From: Nematostella vectensis
Taxonomy: Eukaryota; Cnidaria; Anthozoa; Actiniaria; Edwardsiidae
Assembly: GCF_932526225.1 (NCBI RefSeq)
Contig: NC_064036.1
Coordinates: 14,317,181 to 14,377,180, forward strand
Length of the DNA: 60,000 bases
Reading direction: 5' to 3'
Below, piece after piece: positions 45,161-58,200 of the stretch (its first letter is position 1; each line of letters begins with the position of its first letter). The notes under the pieces are model-generated. The model did no database searches. It was not told the origin of the DNA and saw nothing but the letters and a program-made list of their open reading frames with translations. Both the position numbers and the translations under genes were made by a program.

Positions 45161-48100
45161 GAAATAAACTTGATTGATTGATTGATAAGGTGTCAAGGGG
45201 AAGCCCAAAATGGTCACGTAATTGCACAAATATGCTGACATCATCAAAATAAAAAACTATTTATATTTCATGAAAGAAACATCGTACGACAGCCAAACTT
45301 GGTAGGTTTCATGTATGTTTCAAGTGGGGTGCGATGAGATGGTCACGTGGCGTCATTGATGACGTCTTTAAAAGTAAAAATACTCTCTGACGCCCAAACA
45401 TTGTATGACAACTAAACTTGTTATGTGTCATGTAGATTTCAATAGTGGGGGAAGGGGGTATAACAAGTTGGTCGCGTGATCTGTGAAATCGTTGACGTCG
45501 TCAAAATAATATTTAATATTTCTTAAAATCCTAAGCGAAAATAAGCAAAGATTTTGTCGTTTGGAGCGCTCTATATACATATTTACACAATAGAAATTGA
45601 ATCCTAGAAAAATACAACTTCATAATCATGCGCCCGATACGAAAAAACCGGGATAAAACCCTGTAGGAAAATACCCAGGAACGTATTTCTCGATCGAATG
45701 CGTGAATCTGAGCCTCAGAAGTTTGGTTACAAAGTGGTACTCGGTGTCCAACTGGCGAGATAAGAAAATTATCATCTCTCGTGTTTAGAAAACCTTTTCA
45801 AAAACCCGTGAAATACTATTTAGTTTATTTAGTACTAAGACACTGTAATGTATTTGTTCTTTTTTTGTCCGGGCTTAACTATTACACTTTAAAAATTACA
45901 TTTTGTTGCACGGGATTTTGAAAACCACTCTATACGATATGTAGTGCATTTAGTACACGTAGTTGCGTAATTTTACAAATAAAAAACAATAGTTGTTATT
46001 ATTAAAACAAAAGATCACAGAATGTGATAACACATGCTCAGAACCGTAATGAAAACGCTTTCCAACTGCATGATGTTCATGATGTTACGTTGGAAAGCAT
46101 TTATTCCTCCACTTTTGACATCTACGATGTTGTACGATGGATCTTTCATGAAATATGCATATTTTTATTTTGATGAATTTTTGCCTTATGTGAAGTCATT
46201 GATAACGTTTTGTTTTTATTTTTGCATCCCCCATGATACATGCATGAAACCTACCAAGTTTGGTTGTCATACGATTTTTTTGTCGGATGGACATGTTGGA
46301 TCTTCGTTGGATTTTCGTCGTCCTGTCCGTCAGACAGGACTGTCTGGCGGACATCGTCTCCATGAGCTTATTAATTTGGCTTAGCTAGCATAACTTCACT
46401 GGCAAAACGTTTGCCTGACAGACGTAAAAACTTAAAAATAGTATAGATATTGGGCGTTGATATAAAAAAACAGTTTCGCATTTGTTATGTTGCCTAGGAT
46501 ACGATAACAAACAACATGAAAAAAAAACCAAAGTTCTACGAAATTGTGGAAGGTGACGGAGAATAAATTACAATATAATAGGGGCTCCCACGAAAAACAA
46601 TAAACGTCAAGTACGTATTGTCTGCAATTGTGCTCATGCATGTCTAATGACGAAATCATTTGGGAAATCACTGCCTCGAAAGCATATTTTTCCCATTCGC
46701 AAGTGTGGGCTCGACATAGACGGTCTTCAAGATGCTGATCCATCGGCGCATTTCGGTGATTGCGCTTTTGCTTGGATTCGCAAGTTCCGTCCATTCCCAG
46801 AGTTCGACAACAGGTAGGTGTGGTTCTTTAGCACGTCTAGACCTCTTTCTGATTATGTTTAACGTAATTGTTTCAGACAGAGGAATATATCTTGTATCAA
46901 GTTTTTATTGTTTCTTAGGAAAGATATACTTTGTCATATTTATATTTTATTTCGTATCACGAAATCTTGGTTTCGACAGCTTAACTAGAGCCGTTTCGCT
47001 TAGAGCCCAAGATGACCTCCTCCTACAACCTACCTTGGCTACTAACAGAACCTTGAAAAAGATATTCTAGTAGAACAGTATGTTTGAAATCCTTCCTAGG
47101 TATTTGGCCTTTTCTGCCAATATCAAACTTCCTATAAGCGAATAATATTTTTGGATTAAAAAAAGAGATATTAGAATTCCCAAATTCACGTGTCACTTGA
47201 AGGCTACTCAATAAAAACCCTCAACTTAGAATTATGACAAGAAAACAATAAATAGAACCAAAACGTTGAAAGAAAACTTTGAAAATGTTGATTAAGAAGG
47301 TTACAGTATGTTTATGTTATCCAAGGCTTGTTATGATAATTGAGAAAGTTTGCTGATTTAGTAATATGGTTCAGTCAGTAGATTCTTTTTCTAGACACTA
47401 TAATTTTACGTTCTAAAGTGAAGTTTACTATTTTTGTTACTTGCGCAAAATATCTTTCTGCAGTGATTTTTCCACTTCTTTGACAATGACTATAGGCTTT
47501 TGGAATCAATGGAATTTTATTAATTTCCTTTGCCCTTCCACTAATCATAAACCTGGAACGGGCCTGGAGTTAAGAATAAATATCACACGCTTGGTGAAAT
47601 GACTGCCGCATGACCATGCAAATCCATAATAGAAAACCATCAGGAACATGAATTCTAATGGTAAGCATTAGAAAGGCACAAAACGGATCTGTTCCGTAAA
47701 ATATCTGTTCCGCAGCCCCCCCTTTTTTTGCTGGCTGGGAAGACGTTGAGCCCTTTGTTGCTGAAAAACATATGATTCTTAATCACATTCTTTAATTTCC
47801 GTCCCTCAAGCAATGATGCCGTCATTACCTACCCACGCTAGCTGATACATGACGCACGACTCTGTATAATATCAATATATATAGATATTATTGTTCGCAT
47901 AAATATTCTGTATAGATAAAGCAATAAAAAGCAATGAGCAACAGTTGTAAGGACAGTCGAGCAAAAACAAAAAAAAACTGTTCACAGTGTTCGCTTTTAA
48001 TGATGACAAGCTAATAATATTCTAAATGAGCAAACAATTAGATGCATGCATTTTAACAAAGCAACATTTCGAAAGAGCAATACCAAACAATGCCAAAAGA

Positions 48101-49299
48101 GCAAGACCAAAAGAGCAATACCAAGCAATATTTTTTTGTAGCACATCAACTGCTTTTAATTATTTAAAACCAGCCAGCCAAGAACCGCTGTTTGATTAAC
48201 GTGGCAACACTAAATAAGTGGGGGCTTATTATTTGTCTTGTTTCAGTGCTTGTATTCAAGTGCGTGTTTTTTGTATCACATTAATCAAATTTTGGGTACT
48301 TACACATTACTAAAAACATTACAAATATCTGGTAGTGACAATGAAATAGAATACAAAGGCCTTGAGCACCAAAAACAAAGCTCTGTGTAACACCAAGAAT
48401 TACCCAATCTTTTCTACTAGCATTGTGCTTTGAGAAATTATAAATCCTTTTCAGACGAGTACAAAGTATTGGCTGGGGGCGGTGTGCAGTCATGGATGTC
48501 GTATGGAAAAAGCACAGTATTTTGAAAATTCCTTAGTAAGAAATGACCCACTTTTTGGCCGCCTGTGTACGCGCCTGTTTTTTTTTTTTTTTTTTTTTGT
48601 CGTCTTCACACACTCATTATCTTTCGGGATGTTTAAAAATTACAGTTTCTTCTTGGGAAAGTCTTGTCTAAAACTCAACCCCTTACTAACTTACCCCAAT
48701 ACAAAGCAGCTGGTAATAACAAGGATCCTTTATCCTTGAAAAATGAGGAAGAATTCGTCCGCTCTTAACTTGTTGGTTCTGTAAACGTTTCAAATGTATT
48801 ACTGCCACTTAACTAGGTACATAATTTTGCACATCCAATCTCTAATAAATCTTAGTGCAATTGTTTGCATTATAACCTCAACCATCAAGGGCGGAATTTA
48901 AGTTGCTCAATGTGTTAAACCTGTCCACAAATGTTTTCCTTAGGAAAAGCTTTTCTTTTGTGGTATTTTGTCTAATTCCCCCCCCCCCCCCCCCCCCCCG
49001 CATAAGCGGACCTATCTAATAACATTGTCTAAAGGGGCCATTTTTTTAAAACTAAGTAGATGTTGCATATGAAGAAGCGGTTGGATTGGTTTGGAAATTG
49101 CTACGACCTCAGCTTTAGCAGATTATAATCTATTGTTAAACTGTTTTTTAATCCTATTTAATGATAGCGGAGCTCCCGCGTGAGCGGAGCCCATACCAAA
49201 AAGTGGTATGCAAAACAAATATGGTAACAAATATTGGTAACCCATCGACTCGAGTTTTCTTGACGCGATGTCCGTCCGTCCGTCCGTCCGTCCGTCCCT
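45161..49299. repeat. Segmental duplication, copy B (~4.14 kb)
   Basis: Tandem direct copy of 40972-45160. The junction at about 45160 joins gacgcgatgtccgtccgtcc to gaaataaacttgattgattg. The copy ends in the same tgtccgtccgtcc sequence, expanded to more tccg units (about 49270-49299). A related border sequence also precedes copy A at 40155-40240. Differences are scattered substitutions and indels in homopolymers; identity looks above 95% by eye. Confidence 0.9.
46732..46813 (+). CDS. Signal-peptide exon of the mucin-like gene, copy B (proximal)
   Basis: MLIHRRISVIALLLGFASSV followed by HSQSSTT and a donor G|gtaggtgtgg in phase 1. It is the copy nearer to the repeat exon (about 4 kb upstream), so I use it as the default first exon. 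The acceptor used is at 50772-50773 (ttctttttag). The two copies give two possible start exons, and possibly two promoters, for one gene. Confidence 0.8.
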
Positions 49300-52200
49300 T
49301 AAAAGCATCGTATGACAACCAAACTTGGTAGGTGTCATGTAGGTGTCAAGGGGGATGCAACAATATGGTCACGTGATTTGTGACGTTATCGATGAACTCA
49401 CCTAAAGCAAAAAACCTGATTAAAAGTAAAAACGTTCATATCTCTTGAAAGAAACATTGTTTCACAACCAAACTTGGCAGGTGTCATGTTTGTGTCAAGG
49501 GGAATACGAAAATACTGTCACGTGATTTGTGACGTCATCAATGCCGTCACTAAAAGCAAATTTCATGAAATATCATATAACAACCAATCTTGGTGCACCA
49601 ATATGGTCACGTGATTGTGACGTCATGAAAGTTAAAAAATTATATTTCATTAAAGAAACATCGCATGACAACTAAACTTGTTATGTGTCATGTAGATTTC
49701 AATGGTGGGGGGAAGGAGGTATAACAAGTTGGTCGCGTGATCTGTGAAATCGTTGACGTCGTCAAAAACAGAAATATAATAATAATATTTAAAATGTGTT
49801 GAATTATTAATAAGCAAAGGTTTGTTCGTTTGGAGCTCCGCGTTTAGGCAATGCCTAAATCTATATATTAATGTTTCATGTGTTCCTGTTACTGATCATA
49901 ACGGTTATCAGAATGTCTTGCTCTATTCATATGACTCATAACTAAAATATTAAATACATTGATCTTCCGGCACAGCATATAATTGTCTGTTATTTGTGCT
50001 GCAAAATCAGTTACATACTGTGGTAAAGTTTGGCTTCCCGGGGCATGACCGCATGGCCCTAATGTTCTTTAATGATTTTTTTTCTTTTTTAGTCCTGATG
50101 CGTTTTTAAAATTCAGAATCGAATTGTGTTCATAGTAACAACCTTATTATTGCTATTGATTATTAGTGAATTCGCTTCCTAATAATTCATTGAGTATTAT
50201 ATTCTTATACAATATTTAAGAACATAACAACCTTATTATTGCTATTGATTATTAGTGAATTCGCTTCCTAATAATTCATTGAGTATTATATTCTTATACA
50301 ATATTTAAGAACATATTTAAGCCTTAAAAATGTCCTAACAAAAAAAAAAGAAAGGCCCAGCCTCAACTTAAAATTAGACGTGCTTATAAAAAAAGATTGT
50401 ACTCTTATAATTGTGATGAATTACACATTTTTGTAAATGTAAAGCAGAAAATGGTCGATGTTTGGTAAATGTTTAGCGGAAGGAAGGTTATCATATGAAA
50501 CCTGTTTGTAATTACAACTTTATTAGCAAAGAATTTAAAAGTTTTATTCGAAAGGAAAAGTGTCTATTTCCGCAGGAATTTTGTCATCTGACTAGAGCTT
50601 CAAGTAGATCGGTTGCAACAATTTCAATGGTTCAAAGCCAATAGCAATAATCAGTCTCTTGTGAGGGATGACTGTATTCCTGCAAAAAAACTATTACATG
50701 CATGAAAGTACTACAATTATTTGGCAAAAGATTTCAAATCTAAAGAAGAGTATTTGTACGTTTATCTTTTTAGGTGTTATATCAACCATTGAGACGCCAT
50801 CTACAACATCAACATCATCAAGCAGTGGGACACCATCTGCAACATCGACATCCTCGAGTAGTCCAACATCTTCCACAACATCGACACCGTCAAGTAGTGA
50901 ATCACCATCTACAACATCGACATCCTCGAGCAGTCCAACATCTTCCACAACCTCGACATCATCTAGTAGTGTGTCACCATCTACAACATCGACATCATCT
51001 AGCAGTGTGACACCATCTACAACATCAACATCGTCTATCAGTGGGACACCATCTACAACATCAACATCATCCAGCAGTGTGACACCATCTACAACATCGA
51101 CGTCATCTAGCAGTGGGACACCATCTACAACATCAACATCGTCTAGCAGTGTGACACCATCTACAACATCTACATCATCTAGCAGTGGGTCACCATCTAC
51201 AACATCGACATCATCTAGCAGTGTGACACCATCTACAACATCAACATTGTCTAGCAGTGTGACACCATCTACAACATCGACATCATCTAGCAGTGTGACA
51301 CCATCTACAACATCGACATCGTCCAGCAGTGGGTCACCATCTACAACATCAACATCGTCTAGCAGTGTGACACTATCTACAACATCGGCATCGTCTAGCA
51401 GTGTGACACCATCTACAACATCGACATCATCTAGTAGTGTGTTACCATCTACATCATCGACATCGTCCAGCAGTGTGTCACCATCCACAACATCGACATC
51501 ATCTAGCAGTGGGTCACCATCTACAACATCGACACTATCTAGCGTTCCAACATCTTCCACAACATCGACATCGTCCAGCAGTGTGTCACCATCCACAACA
51601 TCGACATCGTCTAGCAGTGTGACACCATCTACAACATCGACATCATCTAGCAGTGTGTCACCATCTACAACATCGACATCATCTAGCAGTGGGTCACCAT
51701 CTACAACATCAACGTTGTCTAGCAGTGTGACACCATCTACAACATCGACATCATCTAGCAGTGTGACACCATCTACAACATCGACATCGTCCAGCAGTGG
51801 GTCACCATCTACAACATCGACATCATCTAGCAGTGTGACACCATCTACAACATCGACATCCTCTAGCAGTCCAACATCTTCCACAACATCGACATCATCT
51901 AGCAGTGGGTCACCATCTACAACATCAACATCGTATAGCAGTCCAACATCTTCCACAACATCGACATTATCTAGCAGTGGGTCACCATCTACAACATCGA
52001 CGTCATCTAGTAGTGTGACACCATCTACAACATCGACCTCATCTAGCAGTGTGACACCATCTACAACATCAACATCGTCTAGCAGTGTGACACCATCTAC
52101 AACATCAACATCATCTAGCAGTGTAACACCATCTACAACATCAACATCGTCTAGCAGTGTGACACCATCTACAACATCGACATCATCTAGCAGTGTGTCA

Positions 52201-55200
52201 CCATCTACAACATCGGCATCATCTAGCAGTGGGTCACCATCTACAACATCGACATCATCTAGCAGTGGGTCACCATCTACAACATCGACATCATCTAGCA
52301 GTGCGACACCATCTACAACATCAACATCGTCCAGCAGTGGGTCACCATCTACAACATCGACATCATCTAGCAGTGTGACACCATCTACAACATCGACATC
52401 ATCTAGCAGTGTGACACCATCTACAACATCAACATCCTCTAGCAGTCCAACATCTTCCACAACATCGACATTATCTAGCAGTGGGTCACCATCTACAACA
52501 TCGACATCGTCCAGCAGTGTGTCACCATCCACAACATCGACATCGTCTAGCAGTGGGTCACCATCTACAACATCGACATCATCAAGCAGTCCAACATCTT
52601 CCACAACATCGACATCGTCCAGCAGTGTGTCACCATCCACAACATCGACATCGTCTAGCAGTGTGACACCATCTACAACCTCAACATCGTCTAGCAGTGT
52701 GACACCATCTACAACCTCAACATCGTCTAGCAGTGTGACACCATCTACAACATCGACATCAACTAGCAGTGTGACACCATCTATAACATCGACATCGTCC
52801 AGCACTGGGTCACTATCTACAACATCGACATCATCTAGCAGTGTGTCACCATCTACAACATCGACATCGTCCAGCAGTGGGTCACCATCTACAACATCGA
52901 CATCATCTAGCAGTGTGACACCATCTACAACATCGACATCCTCTAGCAGTCCAACATCTTCCACAACATCGACATCATCTAGTAGTGTGTTACCATCTAC
53001 AACATCGACATCGTCCAGCAGTGTGTCACCATCCACAACATCGACATCATCTAGCAGTGGGTCACCATCTTCAACATCGACCTCATCTAGCAGTCCAACA
53101 TCTTCCACAACATCGACATCGTCCAGCAGTGTGTCACCATCTACAACATCGACATTATCTAGCAGTGCGACAGCATCTACAACATCGACATCATCTAGCA
53201 GTGTGACACCATCTACAACATTAACATCGTCTAGCAGTGTGACACCATCTACAACATCTACATCATCTAGCAGTGGGTCACCATCTACAACATCGACATC
53301 ATCTAGCAGTGTGACACCATCTACAACATCAACATTGTCTAGCAGTGTGACACCATCTACAACATCGACATCATCTAGCAGTGTGACACCATCTACAACA
53401 TCGACATCGTCCAGCAGTGGGTCACCATCTACAACATCAATATCGTCTAGCAGTGTGACACTATCTACAACATCGGCATCATCTAGCAGTGTGACACCAT
53501 CTACAACATCGACATCATCTAGTAGTGTGTTACCATCTACAACATCGACATCATCGAGCAGTGTGTCACCATCTACAACATCGACATCATCTAGCAGTTC
53601 GACACCATCGACAACATCGACATCATCTAGCAGTGTGTCACCATCTACAACATCGACATCGTCCAGCAGTGTGTCACCATCCACAACATCGACATCATCT
53701 AGCAGTGGGTCACCATCTACAACATCGACCTCATCTAACAGTCCAACATCTTCCACAACATCGACATCGTCCAGCAGTGTGTCACCATCTACAACATCGA
53801 CATTATCTAGCAGTGCGACAGCATCTACAACATCGACATCATCTAGCAGTTTGACACCGTCTACAACATTAACATCGTCTAGCAGTGTGACACCATCTAC
53901 AACATCTACATCATCTAGCAGTGGGTCACCATCTACAACATCGACATCATCTAGCAGTGTGACACCATCTACAACATCAACATTGTCTAGCAGTGTGACA
54001 CCATCTACAACATCGACATCATCTAGCAGTGTGACACCATCTACAACATCGACATCGTCCAGCAGTGGGTCACCATCTACAACATCAATATCGTCTAGCA
54101 GTGTGACACTATCTACAACATCGGCATCATCTAGCAGTGTGACACCATCTACAACATCGACATCATCTAGTAGTGTGTTACCATCTACAACATCGACATC
54201 GTCCAGCAGTGTGTCACCATCCACAACATCGACATCATCTAGCAGTGGGTCACCATCTACAACATCGACACTATCTAGCAGTCCAACATCTTCCACAACA
54301 TCGACATCGTCCAGCAGTGTGTCACCATCGACAACATCGACATCGTCCAGCAGTGGGTCACTATCTACAACATCGACATCATCTAGCAGTGTGTCAACAT
54401 CTTCCACAACATCGACATCGTCCAGCAGTGTGTCACCATCGACAACATCGACATCGTCCAGCAGTGGGTCACTATCTACAACATCGACATCATCTAGCAG
54501 TGTGTCACCATCTACAACATCGACATCATCTAGCAGTCCCACATCTTCCACAACATCGACATCATCTAGCAGTCCAACATCTTCCACAACATCGACATCG
54601 TCCAGCAGTGGGTCACCATCTACAACATCGACATCATCTAGCAGTGTGACACCATCTACAACATCAACGTTGTCTAGCAGTGTGACACCATCTACAACAT
54701 CGACATCATCTAGCAGTGTGACACCATCTACAACATCGACATCGTCCAGCAGTGGGTCACCATCTACAACATCGACATCATCTAGCAGTGTGACACCATC
54801 TACAACATCGACATCCTCTAGCAGTCCAACATCTTCCACAACATCGACATCATCTAGTAGTGTGTTACCATCTACAACATCGACATCGTCCAGCAGTGTG
54901 TCACCATCAACAACATCGACATCATCTAGCAGTGGGTCACCATCTACAACATCGACCTCATCTAGCAGTGTGACACCATCTACAACATCGACATCATCTA
55001 GCAGTGTGACACCATCTACAACATCGACATCCTCTAGCAGTCCAACATCTTCCACAACATCGACATTATCTAGCAGTGGGTCACCATCTACAACATCGAC
55101 ATCATCTAGTAGTGTGACACCATCTACAACATCGAGCTCATCTAGCAGTGTGACACCATCTACAACATCAACATCGTCTAGCAGTGTGACACCATCTACA

Positions 55201-58200
55201 ACATCAACATCGTCTAGCAGTGTGACACCATCTACAACATCGACATCATCTAGCAGTGGGTCACCATCTACAACATCGACCTCATCTAGCAGTGTGACAC
55301 CATCTACAACATCAACATCGTCTAGCAGTGTGACACCATCTACAACATCAACATCATCTAGCAGTGGGTCACCATCTACAACATCGACATCATCTAGTAG
55401 TGTGACACCATCTACAACATCGACATCGTCCAGCAGTGTGTCACCATCTACAACAACGACATCATCTAGTAGTGTGACACCATCTACAACATCGACATCG
55501 TCTAGCAGTGGGTCACCATCTACAACATCGACATCATCTAGCAGTCCACCATCTTCCACAACATCGACATCGTCCAGCAGTGTGTCACCATCTACAACAT
55601 CGACATCATCTAGCAGTGGGTCACCATCTACAACATCGACATCATCTAGCAGTGTTACACCATCTACAACATCGACATCATCTAGCAGTGTGACACCATC
55701 TACAACATCGACATCGTCTAGCAGTGTTACACCATCTACAACATCGACATCATCTAGCAGTGGGTCACCATCTACAACATCGACCTCATCTAGCAGTGTG
55801 ACACCATCTACAACATCGACATCATCTAGCAGTGTGACACCATCTACAACACCGACATCATCTAGCAGTGGGTCACCATCTACAACATCAACATCGTCTA
55901 TCAGTGTGACACCATCTACAACATCGACATCATCTAGCAGTGTGACACCATCTACGACATCAACATCGTCTAGCAGTGTGACACCATCTACAACATCGAC
56001 ATCCTCTAGCAGTCCAACATCTTCCTCAACAGCGACATCATCTAGTAGTGTGTATTTTTTTTGTTGTATCATTTTTTTTTTGCATTAGGATAGTGTCCTT
56101 TAATATATTTATGTTTTTGATTCTCAATTCAATACCATTTGTAGACAAAGAAATTTGCTGCTTCCATTTTGGTTCGTTGAAAGGGTATAGATTCCAAAAA
56201 ATTTTCCTTTGGTTTTATTGCTTAAACAAGCGAAATCCTTTCAGGTATCTGAATTGTCTTGTTAATTGCTCTCATTTCAGTTTCGACCTCATCAGCAACT
56301 CCTACTACAGAACCTACTACAGAGCCTACTACAGTACCCCGTGAGTACTAAATAGTTTTTTTCAACCTTATAGTTTTCATGATAGTCATTTTACGGTTAG
56401 ACCGTGATCAAACATGTAAATCTCCCCCACCCAATATTTTCAAAAATTATAAGGGAATGACCAAAAGGAGTATTTTCTTAATAAAGAATGAGGTCTGAAT
56501 AATGTCTGCTACAGCACTGTATATCCAGTCGTTTTAACAGAGCTATTGAAATTATCCTACATACGTTTCAGCATCGTTTGCCATGTCTCGAGAACGTCTT
56601 TTCTACAATTTCCATATATTCGGTCACAATCGTTCACTGGTGTTTATGAATTTTTTTTGTGGAGATTAATTTGAAAATTTCATTAGCAGAACCAGGTTTT
56701 TTAAAGAATAATTCAATCTCTATCTAACCTGAGTATCAGGCCCACCTGTGTTTCTATCGCGCTGGCGAGAAACAAGACAAGCGCCTGATACTAGTACTGT
56801 TCAGATCGCATGTTCTCATACCGGATTCCGGCATGGCTCCTGATTGGTAAAAAAAAAAACGGTACACGAATGGGACGCGCTGATTGGTTTAGCTATATAT
56901 AGTACCTTAGCCCATCGACTGCTTGTTCCCAGAGTAATGGCGGACACCAAAAAGTGCTTTTGACCTTGCGTTAGCAGGCATTTTCTTCGGAAAAATTCCG
57001 CCTGATACTCAGGTTAGATGTTCAAATGTTCAAGGCCGGTCATTGCGTGTGTTTATTTCTCATTGGTATCGTTTTTCGAAGCGAAGATCTACTAGTTATA
57101 TCAAAGGCGCTGGATGTCATAGAAGCTGCTTAATACTACAGACATCATTAGTCGTAGCTATAAAGTTTTTAGACAGACCAGGCGCCGAAAATTCGAGAAA
57201 TTTGTCTGTTAGAGAACGAAGAATGCTTGGGATTGTTTGCGGCACTTCCCGAGAGTTGTTGATTGAGTGAGCTTATCAAATAATGGCATTTGTCTTTAAG
57301 CAGCGGTTAGTCTATTTAGACATAAATGCTGTTTATAATTTGATTTGGGCATTTGATTGTGCCACTGCGTGAGTCATTTGAAAACTGACAGCAGACGTAT
57401 TTTGACAGTGGCCTGAAAAGGGGCGGCAGGAGTCGCGTCTAGTATTTGTGTCAGGCGTACTTTCATTTTTCCTCTCCGACTTTTGAAAAATAAAATCGCC
57501 CGATACTCCGGCTAATCTCTACCAAAGTCTACGGTCCAAAGTCTCCCTCAATTTGAACCCCCGGAACAATACCTGGATCAACTGATTTGACATGAAAAGT
57601 GTGCTTTGAATGTATATAATAAGATAAAATATTATTCTAGAATTCAAGGACTGTGTACGTTATGTTGTACCCTGATTCAACATTTCTTACAGCAAAACTT
57701 GTGGTCACCGTCCAATTCGAAATAAGGGTTATGATAACATGGGAAGTAGAATACACAGAAGAACTGAGATGTTTATGGAGATTGCAAGCCCTTATAGATT
57801 TGGTGAGTGCAAAAATTCGGAATGTTCATTTGATATTAATCCCTGGCCAGGTGAAGAGCTCTACGTGTAAAGAGCACATTTCTATTCGTGTTTTATGTTA
57901 ATTTGAGATCGCGATGAACTTTTAAGTTTTAAGTAATTTTATGTTTAAAAACATTACTCTCAACTAAGTTTAGAAATGCATATTGATATCATATTTTTGA
58001 AAATATAGTTATTAGATGGAAGACGTAAAGGCAGAAGAAGAGCCTGGGGTAGACTTAAAAGACTGATATGCAGGTAAGTCTAGATCTTCCCTGAGAAGAC
58101 TCTCCCCCTTTCGAGGTTCATGCTGCAACCCACCCCCCCCCCCCCCCCCCTACACAAGATGCATGAGCTCAGTAGCGGATTGTGTGACAGAGGTCAAAAC

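Noticed and set aside
50694-56072. 1,792-codon open frame on the minus strand (acidic LLDDVDVVDG repeats)
   Set aside because: It is the mirror of the mucin VNTR. Its unit has no independent domain, and the ends have no gene structure. Kept only as an observation.
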